Shown here piece after piece: positions 1-5,816 of a DNA stretch of 6,852 bases (position 1 is its first letter; every line of letters begins with the position of its first letter). Origin of the DNA: Rhodobacter sp. (lineage in GTDB: Bacteria; Pseudomonadota; Alphaproteobacteria; Rhodobacterales; Rhodobacteraceae); NCBI GenBank assembly GCA_027482795.1, contig JAIXVS010000129.1, positions 1 through 6,852 of the forward strand. Reading direction: 5' to 3'. Below the pieces are notes generated by a model, which was given only the letters and a program-made list of their open reading frames with translations, had not been told where the DNA came from and did no database searches. A program made the translations under genes and the position numbers.

Positions 1-186
1 AACCCGCTTGGCATTGTGCTGGCGGGGCTGATTATGGCGCTGACCTATATTGGCGGCGAAATGGCGGCGACCAATTTGGGCCTGCCATCGGCGGCGGTGC
101 AGGCGTTTCAGGGGATGCTTTTGTTTTTCCTGTTGGGCGTGGATGTGCTGACCAATTATCGCATTAAGCTGGGCGGGGGTGTGTGA
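1..186 (+). CDS. BMP-family ABC transporter permease 1, C-terminal fragment
   Basis: The window opens inside this gene; 61 codons are visible before the TGA at 184-186. It is the end of an inner-membrane permease of the BMP/nucleoside-type ABC importers (the role of YufP/NupP in Bacillus). The visible part begins NPLGIVLAGLIMAL, a membrane helix, then passes a short GG-containing loop to a second hydrophobic helix (QAFQGMLLFFLLGVDVL) and ends in a short cytoplasmic tail with the NYR motif usual at the end of this family. The stop codon shares its A with the ATG of the next permease (TGATG), so the two are translationally coupled and probably form the heterodimeric channel. The call rests on tail similarity and on the neighbours; the rest of the gene and the ATPase should lie to the left. 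Confidence 0.85.
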   Translation, partial: NPLGIVLAGLIMALTYIGGEMAATNLGLPSAAVQAFQGMLLFFLLGVDVLTNYRIKLGGGV

Positions 187-1109
187 TGGGCGATATCAAT
201 CTTTCGGTGCTGATCGCGTCCCTTATGGTCGCCTCGGTGCCGATACTGCTGGCCGCTTTGGGCGAGATGGTGACCGAACGCGCGGGGGTTTTGAACCTTG
301 GCGTGGAAGGTATGATGATTATGGGCGCGATTTGTGGGTTTATTGTGGCCGTCGGCACGGGCAGCCCGCTGCTGGGGTTTGTGGCAGGGGCTGCTGGCGG
401 CGCGGGGATCAGCCTGCTGTTTGCAGTGCTGACGCTGGTTTTTTTGGCAAACCAAGTCGCCACGGGCCTTGCGCTGACGCTGTTTGGGCTGGGCCTGTCG
501 GCGCTGATGGGTCAGGGATATACGGGCATCAAACCGCCTGCGACGGCAGAAATCGACTTTGGCGCGCTGTCAGAAATTCCCTTTTTGGGCCGTGTTTTGT
601 TCAGCCATGATTGGGTGGTTTATTTCAGCCTGTTCATGGTGGTGGCGATTTGGTGGTTTATCACGCGCACCCGCGCGGGGCTGGTGCTGCGCGCGGTTGG
701 CGAGTCTGCCGAAGCCGCCCATGCGCTGGGCTATAAGGTGGCGCGCATTCGTCTTGGGGCGATTGCCTTTGGCGGGGCCATGGCGGGGATGGGCGGGGCA
801 TATATTAGTTTGATCCGCGTGCCGCAGTGGACAGATGGCATCACGGCAGGCGCGGGCTGGATCGCGCTTGCGATTGTCGTTTTTGCCAGCTGGCGGCCCG
901 TGCGCGTGCTGATTGGTGCCTATTTATTTGGCGGCATCACGGTGTTACAGCTGAATTTGCAGGCAGCGGGGTCGTCAATTCCAGTCGAATACTTGTCGAT
1001 GGCCCCGTATCTGGTAACGATTGCCGTGTTGGTGGCCATTTCGGCGGGCCGTGGGCGCAACACCGATGCGCCCGCAGCCTTGGGCCAAAACTTTCATTCG
1101 GTGCGCTGA
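186..1109 (+). CDS. BMP-family ABC transporter permease 2
   Basis: A complete 307-residue inner-membrane permease, probably the second channel subunit of a BMP-type (purine nucleoside-like) importer, equivalent in role to YufQ/NupQ. It is strongly hydrophobic, with about eight or nine predicted membrane segments (roughly residues 8-25, 42-58, 62-87, 92-108, 143-160, 188-210, 222-238, 241-258, 272-286). The family signature near the N-terminus, ALGEMVTERAGVLNLGVEGM at 24-43, is intact. The cytoplasmic coupling loop that contacts the ATPase is at about 165-191 (LRAVGESAEAAHALGYKVAR). I chose the ATG at 186 because it overlaps the upstream stop by one base and has GGGGG at 175-179 in front; an in-frame GTG at 183 would add one residue and cannot be excluded. 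The binding-protein gene follows after 46 bases, in the same operon. The substrate is not determined by this sequence. Confidence 0.92.
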   Translation: MGDINLSVLIASLMVASVPILLAALGEMVTERAGVLNLGVEGMMIMGAICGFIVAVGTGSPLLGFVAGAAGGAGISLLFAVLTLVFLANQVATGLALTLFGLGLSALMGQGYTGIKPPATAEIDFGALSEIPFLGRVLFSHDWVVYFSLFMVVAIWWFITRTRAGLVLRAVGESAEAAHALGYKVARIRLGAIAFGGAMAGMGGAYISLIRVPQWTDGITAGAGWIALAIVVFASWRPVRVLIGAYLFGGITVLQLNLQAAGSSIPVEYLSMAPYLVTIAVLVAISAGRGRNTDAPAALGQNFHSVR

Positions 1110-1140
1110 TGGGCGCACTATAACGGGCGAAATCGCCCAT
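1109..1140 (+). promoter_or_regulatory. Intercistronic hairpin before the binding-protein gene
   Basis: The short gap between permease 2 and the binding protein holds CGCCCAT (1134-1140), which can pair in two mutually exclusive ways. It can pair with ATGGGCG at 1109-1115 (7 bp, 18-base loop), or its TCGCCC core (1133-1138) can pair with GGGCGA at 1125-1130 as a tight hairpin. ATAACGGG also occurs twice (1120-1127 and 1139-1146). No T-tract follows, so this is not a typical terminator. Such structures between permease and binding-protein genes can protect the downstream transcript or tune expression. That role is inference; only the base pairing is seen. Confidence 0.4.
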
Positions 1141-1143
1141 AAC

Positions 1144-1149
1144 GGGGAG
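1144..1149 (+). promoter_or_regulatory. Ribosome binding site of the binding-protein gene
   Basis: GGGGAG lies six bases before the ATG at 1156, with a further GGAA directly before the start. It is the best Shine-Dalgarno-like site in the area and fixes the start at 1156 rather than at upstream in-frame codons that lie inside the permease gene. Confidence 0.7.
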
Positions 1150-1155
1150 ACGGAA

Positions 1156-2235
1156 ATGCTAAGAAGAACTTTGCTGGCAAGCGCTGCGCTGGGCCTTTCG
1201 CTGATGGCGGCAGGCACCGCGATGGCGCAAGACAAGGTCAAGGCTTGCTTTGTGTATGTTGGGCCGATCAATGACGGCGGCTGGACACAGGCGCACCATA
1301 TTGCAGTGCTGAAAACGCAAGAGCATTTCGGCGACAAAGTTGAAGTTATGTGGCAAGAGAACGTGCCAGAAGGCGCCGACAGCGAGCGCGTGATGACGCA
1401 AATGGCGCTGGGCGGTTGCAACATTATCTTCACAACATCTTTCGGCTATATGGACCCAACGAATGCAGTTGCGGCCAAATTCCCCGATGTAAAGTTTGAA
1501 CATGCCACGGGCTACAAGCGCGAGCATCCGAATGTTACCACCTATAACGCGCGCTTTTACGAAGGCCGTGCGGTGAATGGCACCATTGCGGGCATGATGA
1601 CCAAATCCAACAAAATTGGCTATATCGCGTCTTTCCCAATTCCCGAGGTGATTCAGGGTATCAACTCGTCTTACCTGCACGCCAAAAAGATGAACCCTGC
1701 TGTTGAAATGGTTGTAGTCTGGGCGTTCACATGGAATGATCCTGCCAAAGAAGCTGACGCAGCGCAGGCTTTGATCGACCAAGGCGTTGATGTGATTTTC
1801 CAGCACACCGACACAACCGCGCCGCTGGCGCTTGCTGCGAAAACGCCTGGCGTGATTGGCTTTGGCCAAGCGCGTGATATGGAAGAGTATAAGCCAAGCC
1901 CACGCGTATCTTCGATCATCGACAACTGGGAAGCTTATTACATCAAGCGCGTTCAGGCCGTTATGGATGGCACGTGGGAAAGCCAAGACAGCTGGGATGG
2001 TTTGGCCGCAGGCGCAGTTGGCATTGGCGAGATCACAGGGGTTCCTGATGATGTGAAGGCCGCGGCTGAAAAGGTGCGTGACGACATTATCGCGGGCACG
2101 TACCACCCGTTCACTGGCCCAATCAACAAGCAAGACGGAAGCGTTTGGCTGGCCGATGGCCAAGTGGCCACGGATGGCGATTTTGCTGGCATGAACTTCT
2201 ATGTTGAAGGCATCACGGGCGATATTCCGCAATAA
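1156..2235 (+). CDS. BMP-family ABC transporter substrate-binding protein
   Basis: A 359-residue periplasmic solute-binding protein of the BMP/PnrA-like family, which delivers ligand to the two permeases encoded just upstream. The N-terminus is a classical Sec signal peptide: MLRR, a hydrophobic stretch rich in Ala and Leu, then AMA followed by QDK, giving predicted cleavage after residue 24. There is no lipobox, so unlike many BMP proteins it should be soluble rather than a lipoprotein. The mature part starts with KVKACFVYVGPINDGGW, typical of the first strand and ligand loop. Further hallmarks are TTSFGYMDP (93-101), FEHATGYKR (114-122), YNARFYEGR (130-138), IGYIASFPIPEV (154-165) and IFQHTDTTAP (214-223). 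C31 and C88 could form a disulfide. The start has a good ribosome site, and a strong terminator follows 21 bases after the stop. Family members bind purine nucleosides or bases, or riboflavin; purine is the likeliest ligand here, but this is inferred. The gene has more A/T in third positions than its neighbours, as expected for a highly expressed binding protein. Confidence 0.93.
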   Translation: MLRRTLLASAALGLSLMAAGTAMAQDKVKACFVYVGPINDGGWTQAHHIAVLKTQEHFGDKVEVMWQENVPEGADSERVMTQMALGGCNIIFTTSFGYMDPTNAVAAKFPDVKFEHATGYKREHPNVTTYNARFYEGRAVNGTIAGMMTKSNKIGYIASFPIPEVIQGINSSYLHAKKMNPAVEMVVVWAFTWNDPAKEADAAQALIDQGVDVIFQHTDTTAPLALAAKTPGVIGFGQARDMEEYKPSPRVSSIIDNWEAYYIKRVQAVMDGTWESQDSWDGLAAGAVGIGEITGVPDDVKAAAEKVRDDIIAGTYHPFTGPINKQDGSVWLADGQVATDGDFAGMNFYVEGITGDIPQ

Positions 2236-2256
2236 GTCGAACTTCTAGACCAAATG

Positions 2257-2288
2257 AAAGGCCCGCCACAGTACGTGGCGGGCCTTTT
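2257..2288 (+). terminator. Rho-independent terminator of the ABC importer operon
   Basis: A perfect 13-bp inverted repeat, AAAGGCCCGCCAC (2257-2269) against GTGGCGGGCCTTT (2275-2287), with a five-base loop AGTAC and a TTTT tract at 2285-2288. It starts 21 bases after the binding-protein stop codon and ends the importer operon before the sqr promoter region. The A-tract on the left arm means it could also work weakly in the other direction. Confidence 0.93.
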
Positions 2289-2297
2289 GCATGGTAC

Positions 2298-2311
2298 ATG
2301 ATCCAGATCAC
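2298..2311 (+). promoter_or_regulatory. Candidate CRP/FNR-superfamily box upstream of sqr
   Basis: The sequence ATGATCCAGATCAC contains the perfect palindrome TGATC-CA-GATCA (2299-2310). Read as an FNR/FixK/DNR-type site (TTGAT-N4-ATCAA), each half-site matches four of five bases. Read as a CRP site (TGTGA-N6-TCACA), the right half matches four of five and the left three of five. Its centre (2304.5) is 41.5 bases upstream of the start point expected from the -10-like element at 2334-2339, the normal place for a class II activator. FnrL, DnrD, NnrR or another family member could be the regulator; the sequence does not decide between them. Confidence 0.5.
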
Positions 2312-2333
2312 TGCTTGGGCGCTTTCTAGCTGC

Positions 2334-2339
2334 CATACT
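2334..2339 (+). promoter_or_regulatory. Candidate -10 element of the sqr promoter
   Basis: CATACT matches TATAAT at four of six positions and lies 31 bases before the sqr start codon. A transcription start near 2346 would give a leader of about 25 bases. No convincing -35 element is seen, which would fit dependence on an activator bound at 2298-2311. This is a weak signal on its own; the spacing to the palindrome is what supports it. Confidence 0.35.
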
Positions 2340-2370
2340 GCTCGCACAGAACATTCATCAGGGGCGGGCG

Positions 2371-3657
2371 ATGGCACATATTGTTGTATTGGGCGCGGGA
2401 CTGGGCGGGTCAATCATGGCCTATGAGCTGCGAACTAGTCTGCGGTCCGAGGATACGATTACCGTCATCACCAAAGACCCGCTGTATCATTTTGTCCCCT
2501 CGAACCCATGGATTGCGGTTGGCTGGCGCGCGCGCGAAGACATCACCCTTGATCTGGCCCCGACGATGGCGAAAAAGGGAATCGCGTTTAGGCCCGTGGC
2601 CGCCGAGCGTCTGCACCCTGCCGAGAACCGGGTGGAGTTGGTCGATGGAACGTCGGTCAACTATGATTATCTGGTCATTGCCACGGGGCCAGAACTGGCC
2701 TTTGACGAGATACCTGGCCTTGGCCCGCATGGCGGCTTTACGCAAAGTGTTTGTCATGTGGATCATGCGCTGGCCGCCAAAGAGGCGTTTGATAAGCTGC
2801 TGGCCAATCCTGGCCCTGTGATCATTGGCGCAGTGCAGGGGGCCAGTTGTTTTGGCCCCGCTTACGAGTTTTTGTTCATTCTGGAAACCGCGCTGCGCCG
2901 TGCGAAAATCCGCGACAAGGTTCCGATGACCTATATCACATCAGAGCCCTATATCGGGCATTTGGGACTGGATGGGGTGGGCGATACCAAGGGCCTGTTG
3001 GAATCTGAAATGCGGGCAAAGCACATCAAATGGCACATATCGAGCCGCGTGAAAAAGGTGGAAGATGGCCGTATGACCATTGAAGAAGTGGGTGACGATG
3101 GCGCGGTGAAGGCAGAAAAGGAATTGCCCTTTGCCTTTTCGATGATGCTGCCCGCCTTTCGCGGGGTAAAGCCAGTGCGGGATATTGAAGGCCTGTCCAA
3201 CCCGCGCGGGTTTACGATTGTCGATCAGCATCAGCAAAACCCAAAGTTCAAGAATATCTTTGCCGTTGGGGTCTGCGTGGCTATCCCGCCGATGGGCCCA
3301 ACGCCTGTGCCCTGCGGGGTGCCCAAAACGGGGTTTATGATTGAATCAATGGTGACCGCTGTGGCGCAGAACATCGGCAATCTGGTGCGCGGCAAAGAGC
3401 CCGATCAGGTTGGCACGTGGAACGCCGTGTGCTTGGCCGATTTTGGCGATTCTGGCATTGCATTTGTCGCCCAGCCCCAGATACCGCCGCGCAATGTGAA
3501 CTGGTCATCTTCGGGCAAATGGGTGCATTTGGCGAAGGTGGGGTTTGAGAAGTATTTTCTGCGCAAGATCAAAAAAGGCACGTCAGAGCCGTTTTATGAA
3601 CGTCTGGCGATGCAGGCCATGGGGATTAACAAGTTGAAGGCGGTGAAAAAGGGCTAG
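2371..3657 (+). CDS. sqr: Sulfide:quinone oxidoreductase
   Basis: A 428-residue FAD enzyme that oxidises sulfide to sulfane sulfur or polysulfide and reduces quinone, bound to the membrane surface (periplasmic side in Rhodobacter). The FAD-binding GxGxxG motif is at residues 8-13 (GAGLGG), followed by PLYHFVPSNPW (37-47); the second flavin contact, VIATGPE, is at 102-108. The three cysteines needed for activity are present: C128 (SVCHVDH), C160 (GASCFGPAYEF) and C354 (NAVCLADFG). They sit one residue beyond Cys127, Cys159 and Cys353 of the R. capsulatus enzyme, and H132, H197 and V301 also match its His131, His196 and Val300. The C-terminal part, including FVAQPQIPPRNVNW and a basic amphipathic tail (KYFLRKIKKG), fits membrane attachment. 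The ATG has AGGGGC (2360-2365) five bases upstream. The gene stands alone between two terminators, away from any visible sox or sqrR gene. Flavocytochrome c sulfide dehydrogenase is excluded by length and sequence. The presence of all three cysteines makes a functional type I SQR very likely. Confidence 0.96.
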   Translation: MAHIVVLGAGLGGSIMAYELRTSLRSEDTITVITKDPLYHFVPSNPWIAVGWRAREDITLDLAPTMAKKGIAFRPVAAERLHPAENRVELVDGTSVNYDYLVIATGPELAFDEIPGLGPHGGFTQSVCHVDHALAAKEAFDKLLANPGPVIIGAVQGASCFGPAYEFLFILETALRRAKIRDKVPMTYITSEPYIGHLGLDGVGDTKGLLESEMRAKHIKWHISSRVKKVEDGRMTIEEVGDDGAVKAEKELPFAFSMMLPAFRGVKPVRDIEGLSNPRGFTIVDQHQQNPKFKNIFAVGVCVAIPPMGPTPVPCGVPKTGFMIESMVTAVAQNIGNLVRGKEPDQVGTWNAVCLADFGDSGIAFVAQPQIPPRNVNWSSSGKWVHLAKVGFEKYFLRKIKKGTSEPFYERLAMQAMGINKLKAVKKG

Positions 3658-3664
3658 CGTTGTA

Positions 3665-3679
3665 GGGGGGCCAGCCCCC
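3665..3679 (+). repeat. G/C-tract hairpin after sqr
   Basis: GGGGG (3665-3669) and CCCCC (3675-3679) flank the loop GCCAG, starting eight bases after the sqr stop codon. AGCCCCC at 3673-3679 can instead pair with GGGGGCT at 3750-3756, so this hairpin and the one next to the T-tract may compete. From memory, such G/C tracts around a GAGATATTT core recur between genes in Rhodobacteraceae; this could not be checked here. Confidence 0.45.
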
Positions 3680-3716
3680 AAACTTGGATAGGAACTTCGC
3701 AAGTCTTCGCTGCGCT

Positions 3717-3766
3717 CCCCCCCGAGATATTTGTGGAGTTAGGAAGCTGGGGGGCTTTTTTGTTTT
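3717..3766 (+). terminator. Probable rho-independent terminator of sqr
   Basis: CCCCCC from the C7 run at 3717-3723 can pair with GGGGGG at 3749-3754, directly followed by C and a T-rich tract (TTTTTTGTTTT, 3756-3766). The loop is long (about 25 bases, containing GAGATATTTGTGG). The order of C-tract, A/T-rich loop, G-tract and T-tract is that of an intrinsic terminator. It ends only 23 bases before the start codon of the aldo/keto reductase, leaving little room for a separate promoter after it. Confidence 0.6.
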
Positions 3767-3789
3767 GCCTCGGCGTGGCAGGTTGGGCC

Positions 3790-4698
3790 ATGGAAAACAC
3801 ATCCCCTTTTCGAATGGCCTTTGGCACAATGCAATTTGGCGGGCGCGCGGATGTTGCGGCGAGCGCCGCGATGTTTGACGCCTGTCTTGGCGCGGGGGTG
3901 ACGCATTTTGACACCGCCTGCGGGTATAATGACGGCGCGTCCGAGGAGATTTTGGGCAGGCTTGTCGCAGCGCAAAATACGCAGCTCTATATCGCCACCA
4001 AAGTGGGCTATGTGGGCGGCGGCGGGCGCGCGAATATGACGGCGCAGTTTGACGGATCGCGCCGCAGGCTGGGGATGGACGCAGTTGATTTGCTGTATCT
4101 GCACCGATACGACCCAGAGACGCCGCTGGAAGAAACCATTGAAACATTTGCCGATTTTCAATCACGCGGGCTGATTGCCCAAATTGGGCTGTCAAACTTT
4201 CCAGCTTGGGCGGTGATGAAGGCCCAAGGCGTGGCGCAGCGGATGGGCACCAAGATTGATGCCATTCAGCCCATGTATAACCTTGTCAAACGGCAGGCCG
4301 AGGTTGAAATTTTGCCAATGGCCGCAGATCAGGGCATTGCGGTGTATAGCTATTCGCCTTTGGGCGGCGGGCTGCTGACGGGGAAATATGCGGCGGGCGG
4401 TGGTGGCAGGCTGGCCGAAGACCCGCGTTATAACGCGCGCTATGCCGCCCCTGCCGCGCATAAGGCCGCGGCGGGTTTAGCGCAGCTTGCGCACGAAGTG
4501 GGGATTGATGCGGCAACGCTGGCCGTGGCGTGGGTAATGGCGCGCGGGGTTTGCCCGATAATCTCGGCCCGCGATGCGGGGCAGCTTGCGCCCTCGCTCG
4601 CCGCGCTGAATTGCACGCTGTCGCCTGACCTAATGGCGCGTATCACCGCCCTATCCACCACCCCGCCCCCTGCCACCGACCGCACCGAGGAAGCATGA
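3790..4698 (+). CDS. Aldo/keto reductase
   Basis: A 302-residue cytoplasmic NAD(P)H-dependent aldo/keto reductase with a TIM-barrel fold; such enzymes interconvert aldehydes or ketones and alcohols. The catalytic tetrad is complete: D41 (HFDTACGYN), Y46 in the same segment, K71 (IATKVGY) and H105 (LLYLHRYD). Other family marks are GTMQFGG (12-18), IGLSNFPAW (132-140), QPMYNLVKR (160-168), YSPLGGGLLTGKY (188-200) and the cofactor-binding end IISARDAGQL (257-266). The ATG at 3790 has AGG at 3780-3782; an in-frame GTG at 3733 would put the gene start inside the terminator, and an ATG at 3814 has no ribosome site. Its stop overlaps the start of the FAD dehydrogenase as ATGA (4695-4698), so the two are coupled and probably act in one pathway. 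The C-terminal tail is rich in Pro and Thr (TPPPATDRTEEA). The substrate cannot be read from the sequence. Confidence 0.9.
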   Translation: MENTSPFRMAFGTMQFGGRADVAASAAMFDACLGAGVTHFDTACGYNDGASEEILGRLVAAQNTQLYIATKVGYVGGGGRANMTAQFDGSRRRLGMDAVDLLYLHRYDPETPLEETIETFADFQSRGLIAQIGLSNFPAWAVMKAQGVAQRMGTKIDAIQPMYNLVKRQAEVEILPMAADQGIAVYSYSPLGGGLLTGKYAAGGGGRLAEDPRYNARYAAPAAHKAAAGLAQLAHEVGIDAATLAVAWVMARGVCPIISARDAGQLAPSLAALNCTLSPDLMARITALSTTPPPATDRTEEA

Positions 4699-5768
4699 GC
4701 GATGTGCTGATTATTGGCGGTGGGATTGTAGGGATTTCGGCGGCAGCCCGCCTTGCGCCCCATGCCAAGGTGACGCTTTTGGAGGGGGAAGATAGCTTTG
4801 CCTATCACGCCTCGGGCCGATCTGCGGCGCTGTATGAGCCGCATTACGGGTTGCCACCCGTGGTGGCGCTGTCACTGGCATCGGGGGATTTCTTTCGCGC
4901 TATGCCGAACCTGCTTACCCCGCGCGGGTTGATGATTGTGGCAGGGCAGGACAACCGCGCGCAGTTTGACCATGACTGCGATGATATGAACCTTGCGCCG
5001 ATGGACATGGATGCGGCCCGCGCGATGGTGCCCATTTTGAACCCCGAAACGGTGACCTATGCGGGCTATGGGGCCCATGCGTGGGATATTGATACCGATC
5101 TGCTGATTTCAGATTTCGCCAAGACGGCGCGCGCACATGGGGCGCAGATTGTTGCGAAAGCGGGCGTTACGGCGCTGCGGCGCATGGGTGGGCGCTGGCT
5201 GGCGGATACGGCGCAGGGGCAGTATTCGGGCGCAGTTTTGGTCAATGCCGCAGGCCCTTGGGCGGATGATGTGGCGCAGATGGCGGGCGTTCTTCCAAAG
5301 GGCATCACCCCGCTACGCCGTTCGATGGCGCGCATTCCCGCCCCTGTGGGCATGGATGTGTCGCACTGGCCCATGGTGTTTGGCGCGGGTGAAGCGTGGT
5401 ATATGAAGCCCGATGCGGGGGCGCTGATTGTCTCGCCCGCCGAAGAACACCCTATGCCGCCGCATGATGCCTTTGCCGATGATATGGTGCTGGCCGAAGG
5501 GCTGGCGCGGTATGAAGCGATGGTGACTGCGCCCGTGACGCGGCTGCTGGCATCATGGGCGGGGCTGCGCACATTCGCGCCAGACCGCGTGCCTGTGATT
5601 GGGGCAGATGCGGGCGAGCAAAGCTTTTTCTGGGCGGCGGGGCTTGGCGGTTACGGCTTTCAAACCGCCGATGCGGCCAGTAGGCTGCTGGCAGATGTGG
5701 TGCTGGGCCGCGCGCCAGATTTTGAGGGCGGGTTGATTCAGGCCCTGTCGCCTGCGCGGTTTGGGTAA
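4695..5768 (+). CDS. FAD-dependent D-amino acid dehydrogenase-like protein (DadA/DauA family)
   Basis: A 357-residue DAO-family flavoenzyme expected to oxidise an amino acid or secondary amine to the imine. The FAD-binding Rossmann motif GGGIVG lies at 8-13, with the ribose-binding E30. It aligns well (from memory) with Pseudomonas D-arginine dehydrogenase DauA: YHASGRSAALYEPHYG (37-52), DIDTD (131-135), VLVNAAGPW (181-189), PLRRSMARI (206-214), WYMKPDAGALIVSPA (235-249), WAGLRTF (288-294) and FFWAAGLGGYGFQT (311-324). Substrate-carboxylate and active-site positions are kept: Y51 (DauA Tyr53), Y236 (Tyr249), R292 (Arg305) and an Arg at 208/209 (Arg222). DauA His48 is L46 here, and Glu87, which selects cationic substrates, is L79, so D-arginine is an unlikely main substrate. 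The start overlaps the reductase stop (ATGA), with GAGGAAG at 4687-4693 as ribosome site. Glycine/sarcosine oxidase-like activity is an alternative. Confidence 0.88.
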   Translation: MSDVLIIGGGIVGISAAARLAPHAKVTLLEGEDSFAYHASGRSAALYEPHYGLPPVVALSLASGDFFRAMPNLLTPRGLMIVAGQDNRAQFDHDCDDMNLAPMDMDAARAMVPILNPETVTYAGYGAHAWDIDTDLLISDFAKTARAHGAQIVAKAGVTALRRMGGRWLADTAQGQYSGAVLVNAAGPWADDVAQMAGVLPKGITPLRRSMARIPAPVGMDVSHWPMVFGAGEAWYMKPDAGALIVSPAEEHPMPPHDAFADDMVLAEGLARYEAMVTAPVTRLLASWAGLRTFAPDRVPVIGADAGEQSFFWAAGLGGYGFQTADAASRLLADVVLGRAPDFEGGLIQALSPARFG

Positions 5769-5772
5769 GGCA

Positions 5773-5813
5773 CCCCAGACCTGCGCCGATTAAGGCGCAA
5801 ATCTGGGGGGTTT
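5773..5813. terminator. Hairpin terminator between convergent genes
   Basis: A compound hairpin: outer stem CCCCAGA (5773-5779) with TCTGGGG (5802-5808), a 2x2 internal mismatch, and inner stem TGCGCC (5782-5787) with GGCGCA (5794-5799) around the loop GATTAA. On the + strand it is followed by GG and a short TTT, so the T-tract is weak. It lies four bases after the dehydrogenase stop and ends eight bases before the stop of the opposite-strand gene. It could serve both convergent transcripts, with the + strand better supported. Confidence 0.7.
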
Positions 5814-5816
5814 GCT

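Noticed and set aside
1021..1155. N-terminal extension of the binding protein by 45 residues from an upstream in-frame start
   Set aside because: It would overlap the end of permease 2 by about 90 bases, has no ribosome site and would bury the clear signal peptide that begins at 1156.
1156..1251. Lipoprotein signal in the binding protein, as in many BMP proteins
   Set aside because: No Cys sits at the cleavage site: the sequence around residue 24 is AMA-QDK, and the first Cys is residue 31, too far downstream for a lipobox.
1159..2232. Long open frame of about 357 codons on the - strand, antisense to nearly the whole binding-protein gene
   Set aside because: The + strand gene has a signal peptide, family motifs, a ribosome site and a terminator. 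The antisense translation shows no recognisable domain and is rich in His, Arg and Asn, as expected from reading a GC-biased gene backwards.
2289..2370. SqrR-type operator (ATTC-N8-GAAT) in front of sqr
   Set aside because: ATTC occurs once (2353-2356) but no GAAT follows at the required distance; the only clear dyad is the TGATC-CA-GATCA palindrome.
3703..3731. Possible promoter for the aldo/keto reductase (GATATT at 3726-3731 as a -10)
   Set aside because: The GATATT lies in the loop of the terminator-like element, no acceptable -35 is found 16-18 bases upstream, and transcription from it would run straight into the T-tract.
3733..3789. N-terminal extension of the aldo/keto reductase from GTG at 3733
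   Set aside because: This stretch contains the G-tract and T-tract of the probable sqr terminator, and the family normally begins close to the GTMQFGG strand, as it does from the ATG at 3790.
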